Source: Zoroaster sp. YZ-2022
Taxonomy: Eukaryota; Echinodermata; Asteroidea; Forcipulatida; Zoroasteridae
Direction of reading: 5' to 3'
Length of the DNA: 64,000 nt
NCBI GenBank assembly: GCA_029582265.1
Contig: CM055823.1
Location: forward strand, 13,776,060-13,840,059
This document shows positions 1 through 11,043 of the stretch, one piece after another. The notes under the pieces are model-generated. The model did not search any database, had not been told where the DNA came from, and worked only from the letters and a program-made list of their open reading frames with translations. A program made the translations under genes and the position numbers. Every line of letters starts with the position of its first letter. The stretch's first letter is position 1.

Positions 1-220
1 AATGATGTGAACACTACTGGGTAAGCTATGTTTCAGAAGGTGGCATTTTTCGTGTAGAAACATCATTGGATCTGACTCTTGAACACGCAATATAAAATTG
101 TCCATGAGAGAAGTCGGGTTTGAAAAGATGAAGTCCTGCAACTTCAAGGGTAACGGTTTGTCATTGCTCGGCCTTGTTGAATGTCGTGGTAAATTCACAA
201 ATTTGTTGGTGTTGCAGCTT
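1..220 (-). pseudogene. Pif1/Helitron-type helicase C-terminal fragment
   Basis: Minus-strand translation from about 220 down to 40 gives the conserved end of Pif1-family helicases: a TTTFNKAEQ-like stretch in place of the usual T-INK-QGQ block, then QTVTLEVAGLHLF, then FSHGQFYIACSRV. In the family this is the last helicase motif, with the FSHGQ-Y-A-SRV arginine finger. It is found in Helitron Rep-helicases and in cellular Pif1. An in-frame stop lies inside the NK-Q motif and another follows soon after the SRV motif, and no upstream helicase motifs can be recognised beyond 221. I read it as a decayed fragment, more likely from a Helitron than from host Pif1, but too little remains to decide. 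It may continue off the left edge. Confidence 0.7.
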
Positions 221-1871
221 TTCCCCTTCTCTGAATTGAAGGTCCCCCATGTGAGTATGCCCTCAATTTTTCCTTAAAAAGTAAGATGTGAAGTCCATAA
301 TTATATACATTTGAGAGACTGTGTTGATATTGGTCCGATATAATGACCTGGGGTACTTGACTTCCAACTGAGTATTTTGGATACAATAAGCCCTGACAAA
401 GTGGTGCTAATTTGCTTCAAAGCGTAGGACCCTTTCCAAAAATGGATGCTTGCCAGTGATGTTGTTTTCACTATAGTGTACTGGGTGGTTTCCTTCGGGA
501 TTGGAATAACTGGATGGGCCTCTGGAGTAAAATAAAATAAAAGTTTAGACATCACTCAATATTTTGTCCGTTATTTTTAATATTTGTAATGACTTTTGAT
601 TTAGCATTGGTTTGTATTGGTGCACCCGGCCCCACTAAATAGTGACAATCAATCAATGTTTTGAATTTAAGTTTTAACAATTGTAAGAGTTTAATGATTT
701 TTTAAATATTTTGTATTAAGCATTGGTTGCCATGAGCGTTGATTTGGTGCGGTGTAGCCCTATCCCAGCAAACATTTTATTATTGGCCCGATACTGGCCT
801 ATACACACGTATACATGTACAGTTAGTTTAACAGCAAATACAGTACTGGCCAGGCTGTATAATGGAAGAGCAAGAGTATTATAATGAGAATACATACAGG
901 GGACCTGACGTACATGGTTGTCCAATGTTGGAGATATGGTGGTGAATAACGTGACGCCATTAGGCAAATGAAACATGCACCAAATGCAGGTTCAGGTACT
1001 GTAATGGCGTGGGTGACAGCCGCCGCATAGCAGAAATGATCGGGGTGAAACGTGGGAAAAGACCTTTCCCCTTGCGCGGAAATAATGCCATCTGGCTATT
1101 TCTAAGGATGGCCAAGACACTCTCTGGATTTTTTTCACACCGCCAGGGGTAAGTCCACAGCCAGAGAACCCTGAGGCACCAGCGAACACTTCCGACGAAC
1201 ACAAAAGAGGCGGTTTGGGAGTTATGCTCTTATAACATAAGATATACTGTACAGATACACATACATGCTTGAAAGAGAAAGTAACAACTTGACAAGGTAA
1301 GTGTTTATTTCAACCATCCAGTTTTCAAAAAACATTTGACAAACCTAATCTGTAAGAGATTCATTATAATAGGTGCTCATGTTTTTAAAACGTAAACTGT
1401 TACATAGGTTTTTAATGTTTTTCAAACATTTTAAGGACAGCAACTTTTAAATAATAATTCATTCATTTGAAACACAATGTATAGACCCTTTCACTGGGTG
1501 CAGATTGAATAATTTCTCAGGATGTTTAGTTGGTACCATTACACATCAAGAATTCACATCAAGAAAGTTTTTAGATTAATATTCAGTAATTTTGGAACTG
1601 GGTGATTACCAAATGTAAACACCTTACCACCATAACCACCTAGCTATTTTGGCTAATAAGAACCCTCCTGAATCCGCCAAAATCCAACACAATGCACAAA
1701 CACTACCACCCAACTGTTGGGACACCTGGCCCCATGCAATGTATCCCTGTCTGGGCTATACAGTACTGATCAGTCCATCAAAATACAACACCATACAGTA
1801 GCACTATCACCCAACTGTTGGACTTAGCTGGAATTAGGACACCCAGTCCCATGTAAAGTATCCCTGTCAGG
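221..1871. other. Intergenic DNA, no supportable gene
   Basis: Short ORFs on the minus strand (for example 301-555 and 960-1204) show no recognisable domain. Between about 1640 and 1860 there is a local duplication: blocks with CACCCAACTGTTGG and a TATCCCTGTC segment occur twice. The second copy is the insertion site of the MITE at 1872. Confidence 0.5.
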
Positions 1872-2046
1872 CAAGCACGGATTACCGCATGGGCAAACTG
1901 GGCACGTGCCCCGGGCCCAGGAGCCAATAGGGGCCCTTGGTTTTCAAAAAAAAAAGAAAAAAGCATAGTACTAGTAGTATTATGCGCGTGTATGGGCCCG
2001 TGGTGAATTTGTGCCCAGGGCCTGTGCTCATGATGATCCGTCCATG
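1872..2046. mobile_element. hAT-like MITE, 175 bp
   Basis: The segment is bounded by an exact 8 bp direct repeat CTGTCAGG at 1864-1871 and 2047-2054. Its ends are imperfect inverted repeats: CAAGCACGGAT at the left, and CATGGACGGAT read inward from the right. The sequence continuing after 2054 rejoins the duplicated flank seen at 1745-1770, so this is a clean insertion. An 8 bp duplication with CA-starting termini fits the hAT superfamily. It has no coding capacity, and the interior is G/C rich with a poly-A stretch. Confidence 0.65.
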
Positions 2047-2124
2047 CTGTCAGGGCTATATACAGTACGGAGAACATCAAAATCCAACAAACCCTGCTGT
2101 TGGAGTTTGAATGGTTTGGGGTAG

Positions 2125-2235
2125 TTATGGTTAAAAGGACAATAACTCAGTGACTGAAAGTAATACCCCACATGATAAGGATACATGTACCATTGATGCT
2201 GCATAAATGAGCCAGTAATTGTACAGTGTTAGTAG
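2125..2235. repeat. Interspersed repeat (AGGGACA-type family), partial copy
   Basis: The block begins after TTAA with AAGGACAATAACTC and includes a CACATGATAAGG segment and a GCTGCATAAATGA segment. It resembles 28026-28165 and, in the opposite orientation, 19623-19832. The other end is not recognisable here, so this is a partial or diverged copy. Confidence 0.55.
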
Positions 2236-2324
2236 TTACATTAAATTGTTTTGTTTTTTTGTGTGTACCCTTAACATGAAATAAAAGTCTAATTTGAAAG
2301 TATTATAAATATCCTGCAAAGTTC

Positions 2325-2764
2325 CTACATGCAGGATGGCCACTGCACCCCCACCGATACCCTAGGATGGCTACTGCATCCCCACCGATACCGTAGGATG
2401 GCCACTGCATCCCTACCGATATCCTAGGATGGCCACTGCATCCCTACCGATATCCTAGGATGGCCACTGCATCCCTACCGATATCCTAGGATGGCCACTG
2501 CATCCCTACTGATACCCTAGGATGGCCACTGCATCCCACTGATACCCTAGGATGGCCACTGCATCCCCACTGATACCCTAGGATGGCCACTGCATCCCAC
2601 TGATACCATAGGATGGCCACTGCATCCCCACTGATACCCTAGGATGGCCACTGCATCCCCACTGATACCCTAGGATGGCCACTGCATCCCACTGATACCC
2701 TAGGATGGCCACTGCACCCCACTGTTACCCTAGGATGGCCACTGCATCCCCACTGACACCCAAA
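2325..2764. repeat. Minisatellite, left part
   Basis: Tandem units of about 28-30 bp, each containing TAGGATGGCCACTGCATC and CCCACTGATACCC, with about 15 copies. The array stops at the left LTR of the gypsy element and resumes at 12742 in the same phase, so the retrotransposon landed inside it. Variants (ATACCATAGG, GTTACCC, TATCCTAGG) are shared across both halves. Confidence 0.9.
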
Positions 2765-4377
2765 TGTGACAGCTCAAAATGAATATATCACGACACGGAT
2801 GGTGTACATTTTAAGCGGTCTTGTTCTTTTAATGGTGTGACTGCATTTACTCAAAAGAAAAAACCCTGAAAAGATACAAAATACAATTCCTGTATAAATA
2901 TAATGAATTGGAAAATACTAATAAAAATAATAAATGTGAACTCTCTTTACACAGTGTACTTTAACTTGCAAAGTCAAATAAAGAAACAAATAACTATGTA
3001 TAGCACAAGTGTAATTGAATGACATCTATCAATGTGAAGTTAATAAATCACAGACTTGACTCAGTCTATTCATCATTCAAATAATGTAAGAAAATTAAGT
3101 GTGAATATAATAATAGGAAATATAATCAAAAAGATAACTATTAACTAGATAAATTTAAAGATAACAATAATCAGTCAAATGATGAAGAATAAGAAATTAT
3201 GTAAACAGCAATGGATAAAACTAACAAGTAACCGAAATAAAATACAAGTATTTTAGGCTAAGTTGTTATTGACCCTATGCTCTAGAAAGTTAAATACCCA
3301 AGAGAACAATAAAACTGGTGGTTATTCCTAGTGGTTGCTAATGGAATGAAAAATAGAAATGATCACATATCAATTGCTGGAGAAAACTTAAATAAGAACA
3401 ACCATACTATTATCAATAACAAAGAAATATCGATGGACAGAATTGTGTGCAAACCTATAGGCAATTGATAATTAGATTTCATATGCTCTAGAAACACTCA
3501 GCTAATAGTCTAGGGACTTGATACTCCAGAAACGAAATGAGCATGCCATAATAAATCAAGGTTTCTTGCGCCACTACCAAGTACCAATAACCTTCAACCT
3601 TTCACTTGCAGCTGATGAGGACAACCACATGTTATTATGGCTAGGTCACTCCTATAGTAGACACATGTACACTATTTTAAGTGGTGGTATAAGGTTAAAG
3701 AAAAGCAGTTTGATCACAGTATTAAATTTATGAATGTTTCCAAACTAAATTTACTGTATAAAATACTAAACTATGGTGAATATTCTAAAATAGATCAGAT
3801 AATATAAACATGCATCCATCCTTAAAGGAGCACACTCATACAAAGTGATCAAGTAAATTAAAAGGAACTAAATAAAGTTAACAAATACTCCTAAAAATGT
3901 ATAAATGAAGACAATCTTATTAAAAGTAACTAAAGAGAATAAAAACTAAAAACTAATTCATTTTGTAAATGAACTCAATGTCATTTAAACAAATCAGCAA
4001 ATCAGTTAAACAAATAATTCACTTTCCACCGACTAAACTACTGAGTAAACCAATTAATTTTCTGACTAGATGTCAAAATAATACTCAGAAAACACTAATT
4101 AATAACTTGATAATAAGTGTGATAAAAGAACAAATTAAACGAAAGTACTCTCACCCCAGTCTAATCAGTGGGAAGCCATTATGAGGTGCAATGAAGAACT
4201 TGAATATTAAGTGTACACTGTATACATATGGACAGCACAATATTTTGATGTGGCCCAAACAGAAGCTGTGGTGGTTATGACCACAAGACAAAGCAACTTC
4301 TTAGATGGTATCAAACTTTTAAGGGTCAAGCGAGGGCGCAATATATAAAATAGGGTATGTCAATTCTACCTGTCACA
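2765..4377 (-). repeat. 3' LTR of the gypsy element
   Basis: This 1613 bp repeat is colinear with 10057-12741. It lacks about 60 bp present in the other LTR (near 10257-10317) between short TTTAACT direct repeats, consistent with slippage or recombination deletion. It marks the empty site (GGTTAAAGAAAAG at about 3690-3702) of the THAP element nested in the other LTR. The small ORFs inside it (3518-3733, 3969-4184) recur in the other LTR and are not genes. Confidence 0.92.
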
Positions 4378-4390
4378 TACTCCCCTGCTT
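4378..4390 (-). other. Polypurine tract
   Basis: On the minus strand AAGCAGGGGAGTA directly abuts the TGTGAC start of the 3' LTR. This is the position and composition expected for the plus-strand primer of an LTR retrotransposon. Confidence 0.7.
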
Positions 4391-4497
4391 AAAGGTTGGC
4401 GTCTCGACAACCTCGACAAATAAAGTAAACTAAATTGAATATAGAAAAAAATTGAAAAATTTAAGTAATCTTATTTTAATTTTAAAAAAAGAGCAAA

Positions 4498-5412
4498 TCA
4501 TCTCTGTTGGACTCCTGCCAACATCTGAGCGAGCAGCAGTTGGATTCGGCTGATGTCCGCCAAGATTTGTGGATCCACAGCTGGAACTGGGTGCGCTGGA
4601 ATCTCTGACTGAACAGCAGATCTGGGTAAGTGATGGAGATTAGTGTGTCGCCCTGCTCCCGTACGGTTAGTGCGGCGATTCTCTGAAAGTGGTTCTATTG
4701 CGACATCACAAGATGCATCACCTTCAGGGATTAGCTCTCGTGGGGAATCTACTTCTGGCAAGTCAGCTTCAGGAACTACATCAGCTGGACCAGTTAGCGC
4801 CTGTGTAGGATGCATTACTAGCTGGTGCTGCTCCCCTGCTTTGTGTGAAGCAGTGGGTTGTTCCTCCGGTTCTATCCTCTCAACGGTTGGCATTTCAGAA
4901 GCCTCATCATCTCGATGCTCCACAAACAAGAGAACGTCATCATCATCCTCCTCGTCAGAGTGATCTGAAGAGACTGGTGCATCATCTCTAGTCGCCTGGC
5001 GACCAGCTACTGGTGCCACATCTTGCACCAAGGCCCGTCCATCCAACAGGTCTCTGCTGTTGATGGTTTTCTCCTGCCCATCTCCGTCAAGTGGAACTAC
5101 AACGTAAACATGACCTGTTGGATTAGGTCTGCCTACCACCTTGTGTGGTCTCTCTCCCCATATATCTTGGATTTTGTGCCTTGTCTTTATTCCTCGATTA
5201 CGCAGGAACACTCTAGCACCAATAGGTAGATCTGCATCTACTGCCTTCTCGTTATTCCTAGTCTGCCTCCTCAGTGCCTCTTTCTCAGTCTTATCAGATG
5301 CCATCTGGAATGCCAACTTCATCCTGGTGTGGTGGTCTGAAACCCATTCATCTAACCCAGGATCTTCGTTATCTTCCCAACTTCCTACTCCAAGAAGGTG
5401 GTCCACTGGCAA
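4498..5412 (-). pseudogene. Gypsy pol: integrase C-terminal region
   Basis: This 304-codon frame continues pol after a frame change near 5400. About residues 45-125 contain an RNRGIKTRHKIQDIWGERPH stretch followed by a short beta-rich block ending in SRDLL, which matches the integrase C-terminal DNA-binding (GPY/F-type) module of gypsy elements. The rest is acidic, low-complexity linker (runs of D, E and S) without a recognisable domain, ending in an alpha-helical tail. No RT, protease or chromodomain signature is seen. As the last part of pol it would be translated only as part of the polyprotein, so in this copy it is cut off by the frame break. Confidence 0.75.
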
Positions 5413-7067
5413 TCTCGGCTCACGCCCGAAGAAGAGGTAGTAGGGGGAATAACCCGTCGAGGAGTGGGGATCGCATTATAGGCATAAATTAGCTCAGGTA
5501 GGTGGTCTGGGGGAAGGGTGCGAAGTCGATCATGCAGAGTACGATTGAATCTCTCGCACTGGCCATTCCCTTCTGGGTGGTATGGGGTGGTACGACTCTT
5601 GGTGACACCATACATCTCGCAGAGTTCTTTTATGACCTTACTTTCAAAATTTCTGCCTTGATCACTATGTAGCCTGCGGGGAACACCAAAACGGACAAAC
5701 CAATCACGTACTAAAACACGAGCAACCGTCCTTGCCTTCTGGTCTCTGCAAGGTATTGCCTGTGTGAACTTTGTGAAGACATCGGTGAGGACTAGTACAT
5801 TCTCTACATTGTTCGTGCCCGGCTCGAGGTCAGTGAAGTCCATGGCAAGAACTTCAAGCGGTCGCTTGGCTAAAAGGGAACCCATCGTTGGACGAAGTTT
5901 CTTTCCAGCTTTAGCTAAAGCACACCTCTGGCAATTTTGGCAGTAAAGCTCAATGTCAGTTATCATCCCTGGCCAAAAACATCTGCTGCGTGTGAGTGCA
6001 AGTGTCTTTTCCACTCCCTGATGTCCCACCTGGTCATGGACTGCATCCAGCACCTGCTCCCGTAAGACCAAGGGAAGTAGAAGCTGGGAAACATCACGGC
6101 TTGCCTCCGTTCTCTTTCTGTAGAGCACATTATCTCTGACCTCTAGCTGTTTCCAAAACTTAAACAGTTTGCGGGTCAGTTTCTCCTCCTTCATGAGTTG
6201 GCTTAGGCACGGCTGTTGTCTATCCTCCCAGTAGTGCCAGAGTCGACCAAGGTATCTGTCTTTCTTTTGGAGTGTGACTAGATCCTCAGCAGGGATAGAT
6301 GGTAGAGTTGACATTGCAGTCGGTGCTGTAACTTCAGGTCTGGCACGAACTTCATCTAGTCCAGCATCAACCAGGGTTTTCCGGATTTGTGAGCGTATGG
6401 TCCTGGGGATATGGGTCGACATGTAGGTAGGGGAAAAGGTATCTTCTGCAGATATCTGTTCAAACCGTGCAGTTTGTGAGTCTGCACTATGTGTAGCCTT
6501 TCTACTAAGGGCATCGGCGTTCTGATTGCTCTTTCCAGATCTATATTTGATAGTGAAGTTGAACTGTGCAAGCTCTGCAGCCCATCTGGTTTCAGTTGCT
6601 CCCAATTTAGAGTTGGTCTGGAGGTAACTTAGGGGATTGTTATCAGTATAAACGACAAAGTTTGCACCGAGAAGGAGATCTCTAAACTTCACTGTAATGG
6701 CCCAGCGCAATGCCAACAGCTCGAGCTTCATACTGCTATAGTTGTCCATGTTCCTCTCACTTCCTCGAAGACCTCTACTAGCATAGCCAAGAACAACATG
6801 TTTATGGTCCTGTTCCTGGGACAGGACAGCACCAAGACCTAGGTGACTAGCATCAATTTCTAGAATGAAGGGAGATTTGAAGTCTGGGTAACCAAGGAGT
6901 GGGGCTGATGTCAACAGTGACTTGAGCTGGTTGAAGGAGGCTTCACAAGCATCATTCCAGGCATCAGTAATAAATGCCTCTGGTGAAGTGGCTCTCTTGC
7001 CCTTGTTCTTTTTGGGACCTCCAAGCAGTGCGTGAAGGGGGGCAGCTACCTCAGCAAATCCTTTCAC
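5385..7067 (-). pseudogene. Gypsy pol: RNase H and integrase core
   Basis: The 560-codon frame begins in the RT connection. It has an RNase H region with ILEIDAS and [10 protein letters not shown], carrying catalytic aspartates. The integrase follows: an HHCC zinc motif (HDQVGHQG, then CQNCQRC), then the DDE core with [18 protein letters not shown] and [12 protein letters not shown]. These residues cut the viral-type cDNA ends and join them to host DNA. The catalytic set looks complete. Frame changes at about 7067-7090 (to RT) and about 5400 (to the integrase tail) show that the copy is broken. An RNase H with TDN-PL followed by a zinc-finger integrase is standard Ty3/gypsy. Confidence 0.9.
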
Positions 7068-7881
7068 AAATCTCCGATAGTAACTGAAGACCTAGGAAGC
7101 TACGAATTTCTCCTTCAGTACTTGGCCTCTTCCATTCAGCTACGGCACTTATCTTTCCTGGGTCTGGTGCAATTCCACTGGCTGATATTTCATGGCCTAA
7201 GTACTTGAGCTTCTCGGCAAACCAGAAACACTTTTCAGGCTTCACCATCAGGTTAAACTCGAGGAGACAATCCAGAACCATCTGGAGACGTTCAAGTGTT
7301 TCGTCAAACGTCTTGCCAAACACCAGAATGTCATCAAGATATACTATCAGGGACTGGAAATTCTTGTCCCCAGCTTTGTCCATAAGACGCATGAATGTCG
7401 CTGGGGCATTGCAGAGACCGAATGGCATACGAGTGAACTCATACAAGCCACCCGTGCCAACACGAAATGCTGTCTTCTCTATATCTCGTTCTTCAACTGG
7501 GATTTGGTAGAAGCCATGTGCAAGGTCCAAGCTACAAAAATACTGGGCTCCGTTCAGTGCATCGAGTGCCTCATCAATACGTGGAAGGGGGTAGGCATCT
7601 TTATGGGTTTTCGCATTGAGTGCCCTGTAATCAACGCACATCCGCAGATTTCCATTGTGTATTCTGACGAGGACAACGGGGGAAGCATAGGGGCTTGATG
7701 ACTCCCGGATAATTCCTTGGTTCAGGGATTTTTGCAGGTGATCCCTCACTTCATTCCACAAGTGTGGTGGGATACGGCGGTGTGGTACTCGCACTGGGAT
7801 ATCATCTGTAGTGATGATCCTGTGTTCAATTCTATTACAGTACCCCATTTCATCATCATCCTTGCTGAAGATCGACATCAC
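7051..7881 (-). pseudogene. Gypsy pol: reverse transcriptase
   Basis: This 276-codon frame carries the RT palm and fingers. VDYRALN and the YPLPRIDE block come first, then FCSLDLAHGFYQIPV with the first catalytic aspartate, then FGLCNAPATF. YLDDILVFG supplies the two aspartates of the YxDD box. The KCFW and LGHEIS blocks follow, then the start of the thumb. This is the typical Ty3/gypsy RT arrangement. The reading frame leaves pol near 7075 and joins the protease side near 7860-7880, so both junctions are frame changes rather than normal processing sites. Confidence 0.92.
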
Positions 7882-8762
7882 TGCGACTGGCGATTACTTC
7901 GCGCAGCTTTTCTCGCTGTGCTTCACTTAGTCTCTCTCCAATGCTTATTCGAGACATCAACTGCTGGACGTCATCTGAAGAGTGGTCTGATTCTTTCCCT
8001 GTTTCTATCTGTATTTCTTGTCCTGTTGCATAAAGGGTCTCACTGCTGTATTCTGGGACTGCACTGCTAAATGTGGCGAATGGAGTCCTTGGGGGTAAAT
8101 ACAGGTCACTATTGCTGAAATTAGCAACTTGAATGGGTATTCTGCCGCTGCTGTCTATGGACACTAGTGTGGGAGCTACAGCAAAGCCCTTTGGGAGGTG
8201 GGTAACATCTACATCATGTTGCTCTATCAAAGCTTCGTAAACTTCATTCCTGACAGCAGGTCTTACGGAGCCTTCAATCACAAGGAGAGAATTGGCAGGG
8301 ACTAAAATTGGCTTGCGATCAGTGGTGCGAACCTTGCCTGATACTGACCGATGGAGAGTTGCACTTCTAACTTCCTCGTAGAGGGCGAGGACATGTGCCC
8401 ACTCAGCACCATCAGTCCTGCTGTGCAACGCCTTTAAGTAGTCACAGCCATCCTCAGAGCTTAACTTGTCCCGGATATCCCTGAATATGTTAGACCCAAT
8501 GACTCCTGGGACTTTCTTCTTGCGCTGTGCAATGGATGTGCCAGATGGGTCCTTCACGACGAAAACCCATATTCCTGAATGAATGGCCCAATACAGTTAC
8601 TGTCAACTCGACGTAGCCTAGGTAGGGTATTGCCAAGCCTTGGGCACCGGTGATGCTGATGAACGAGGTCACATCTACTAAGTCCTCTGGAGAAAAGTGT
8701 TCTCTGAAGAAGGATTCGGTAATTGTCGAGACCTGCGCTCCCGTGTCAAGTAGACAACGCAC
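7856..8762 (-). pseudogene. Gypsy pol: aspartic protease region and linker
   Basis: Two overlapping minus frames cover this stretch (8490-8762 and 7856-8557). The upstream one starts with CLLDTGAQVSTI, the D-T/S-G catalytic motif of retropepsins, followed by beta-strand sequence and YLGYVELTV. The downstream one has the second half of the fold (LVIEGSVRP, an FAVAPTLV-type strand) and a linker toward RT. The protease would cleave the Gag-Pol polyprotein. The change of frame at about 8490-8557 separates the protease from the linker, a disabling break unless programmed frameshifting is involved. Confidence 0.8.
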
Positions 8763-8881
8763 TTCCGATGTCCCTAGCTGGACAATAGCTTCTGGGCAGT
8801 GCCCTACCGCCCTCTTATAGATGGAGCCTCCGTCAATTGACTCTAATAGGCCTGCCGTATGGCTCTCGATGACAGACCTAT

Positions 8882-9946
8882 CTAGTTTAACTGTTGCTGG
8901 GGGGTCGATTGCTGAAGGCCGAACTGCTGGTCTGGAGACTGCTGGGGGACAAACTCCTGGGGGACAAACTGCTGGGGCTGGAAAATGGCACCATTGTTGC
9001 CTTGAAGGGGTCGTCTTGCCGAAGTAGAGTATCCACGAGCTGAGGATGATGGGGGATGAGGGCAGTCTCGTTTGAGGTGCTGCGTGGAATGGCAGTTATA
9101 GCACCGACGTGGGCCTCGCTGATTCCATCGGCTGCTTTGTGCCTGGCTCATCGCCTTGATGAGAGTGTCAATCTGCTGTTGTTGTTTCTGCAACTGTCCC
9201 GCTTGTTTCTCTAGCAGGGACTGGATGACACTGGCACTCTTTACAGCTTCTACCTCGTGGATGTTCGCCTCCTTTCGGTTGCTTTGGCTGCAACCCAGCC
9301 ACTCGATAGCCCAGTCTCGAACATCGAAGGTCAAATTGGGTGACTCAATATTCAGACGCCGCAGTTCCCGCCTCAGACTTTCATCCCGAACGGCTTCAGC
9401 CAGCCGTCCCTTCAACGTTGTCTCCCGAGCTGTGCCGATAGAGTCATCCAGCTTTTGTATTCTATCGAATAACTCCACCAACTTTAGCGAGCACGTGAGA
9501 AGGTCTTCTCCAGACCATTGGTGGTAAGCAAAGAACTTCTTCTGAAGTTGTAGAAGAGTGTCTCCATCTCCAAAAACTTTAAGCAAGACCCTGAATATTG
9601 CCTCAGGGTCTCCTTTTACTTCCTCGCCTCTCCCAAGGATTTCTTGACGAGCTTGGCCAGCTAGATGGTCAAGGATGAAGGCGCTGCTATCTTCCTTACT
9701 CAACTGCCTAGCACCTAGCTGGCCCTTCACATCGCTCACCCACTCTACTATGGATAGGTCACCTGGCTTTTCTGGGGTGCCCCTAAACCGGTCAAGCCTC
9801 CTCCCAGCAGCAACATAGATCTGCTTTGTAGCTGCTGGTGGGGTGGTGCTGCTTACGGCTTTTTGTTTTTCCTGTTCCGCCATGAAAGCCAGCTTCATAT
9901 CCTCCAGCTCCTCTCGCAGCTTCCGTATGTCATCAACACCCATCAT
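8882..9946 (-). CDS. Gypsy Gag polyprotein
   Basis: An uninterrupted 354-codon frame. It has an N-terminal coiled-coil-like stretch (residues about 5-30), then an alpha-helical capsid-like region (about 45-225), a short glutamine-rich helix, and one CCHC zinc knuckle, CYNCHSTQHLKRDC, near residue 285. The tail is rich in Q, P and S with repeated FVPQ-type units. Gag packages the element RNA into particles; the knuckle binds RNA. It is the first gene after the primer-binding site, as expected, and the protease frame follows about 120 bp downstream. MMGVDD is the first in-frame methionine. This is the only element gene here that looks fully open. Confidence 0.9.
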   Translation of the reverse strand: MMGVDDIRKLREELEDMKLAFMAEQEKQKAVSSTTPPAATKQIYVAAGRRLDRFRGTPEKPGDLSIVEWVSDVKGQLGARQLSKEDSSAFILDHLAGQARQEILGRGEEVKGDPEAIFRVLLKVFGDGDTLLQLQKKFFAYHQWSGEDLLTCSLKLVELFDRIQKLDDSIGTARETTLKGRLAEAVRDESLRRELRRLNIESPNLTFDVRDWAIEWLGCSQSNRKEANIHEVEAVKSASVIQSLLEKQAGQLQKQQQQIDTLIKAMSQAQSSRWNQRGPRRCYNCHSTQHLKRDCPHPPSSSARGYSTSARRPLQGNNGAIFQPQQFVPQEFVPQQSPDQQFGLQQSTPQQQLN

Positions 9947-10037
9947 TTTTGCAGCTCTTTTATGCTTTCTAGGTCATGGGGTATGCAGGCTGCGTCACCT
10001 CCTCCTAGACTGGGGGTTGCAGTATTTAGTACACCAT

Positions 10038-10053
10038 CCTGTCTACGACGCCA
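10038..10053 (-). other. Candidate primer-binding site
   Basis: Three bases inside the upstream LTR the minus strand reads TGGCGTCGTAGACAGG. A TGG start is the complement of a tRNA CCA end, and the position is right. I could not assign the matching tRNA with confidence; a serine-type acceptor is only a loose match. Confidence 0.5.
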
Positions 10054-11043
10054 AAATGTGACAGTTCAAAATGAATATATCACGACACGGATGGTGTACA
10101 TTTTAAGCGGTCTTGTTCTTTTAATGGTGTGACTGCATTTACTCAAAAGAAAAAAAACCTGAAAAGATACAAAATACAATTCCTGTATAAATATAATGAA
10201 TTGGAAAATACTAATAAAAATAATAAATGTGAACTCTCTTTACACAGTGTACTTTAACTCAAAAGTTAAGTTATTGTCAAATAAGAAAATACAAGGCATG
10301 GGAATGTTTTAACTTGCAAAGTCAAATAAAGAAACAAATAACTATGTATAGCACAAGTGTAATTGAATGACATCTATCAATGTGAAGTTAATAAATCACA
10401 GACTTGACTCAGTCTATTCATCATTCAAATAATGTAAGAAAATTAAGTGTGAATATAATAATAGGAAATATAATCAAAAAGATAACTATTAACTAGATAA
10501 ATTTAAAGATAAAAATAATCAGTCAAATGATGAAGAATAAGAAATTATGTAAACAGCAATGGATAAAACTAATAAGTAACTAAAATAAAATACAAGTATT
10601 TTAGGCTAAGTTGTTATTGACCCTATGCTCTAGAAAGTTAAATACCCAAGAGAACAATAAAACTGGTGGTTATTCCTAGTGGTTGCTAATGGAATGAAAA
10701 ATAGAAATGATCACATATCAATTGCTGGAGAAAACTTAAATAAGAACAACCATACTATTATCAATAACAAAGAAATATCGATGGACAGAATTGTGTGCAA
10801 ACCTATAGGCAATTGATAATTAGATTTCATATGCTCTAGAAACACTCAGCTAATAGTCTAGGGACTTGATACTCCAGAAACGAAATGAGCATGCCATAAT
10901 AAATCAAGGTTTCTTGCGCCACTACCAAGTACCAATAACCTTCAACCTTTCACTTGCAGCTGAGGACAACCACATGTTATTATGGCTAGGTCACTCCTAT
11001 AGTAGATACATGTACACTATTTTAAGTGGTGGTATAAGGTTAA

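Noticed and set aside
3518..4184. Two small plus-strand ORFs
   Set aside because: They lie in the gypsy LTR and recur in the other LTR; no domain and no conserved start.
4643..9527. Many plus-strand ORFs across the gypsy internal region
   Set aside because: They are shadows of the minus-strand gag and pol frames.
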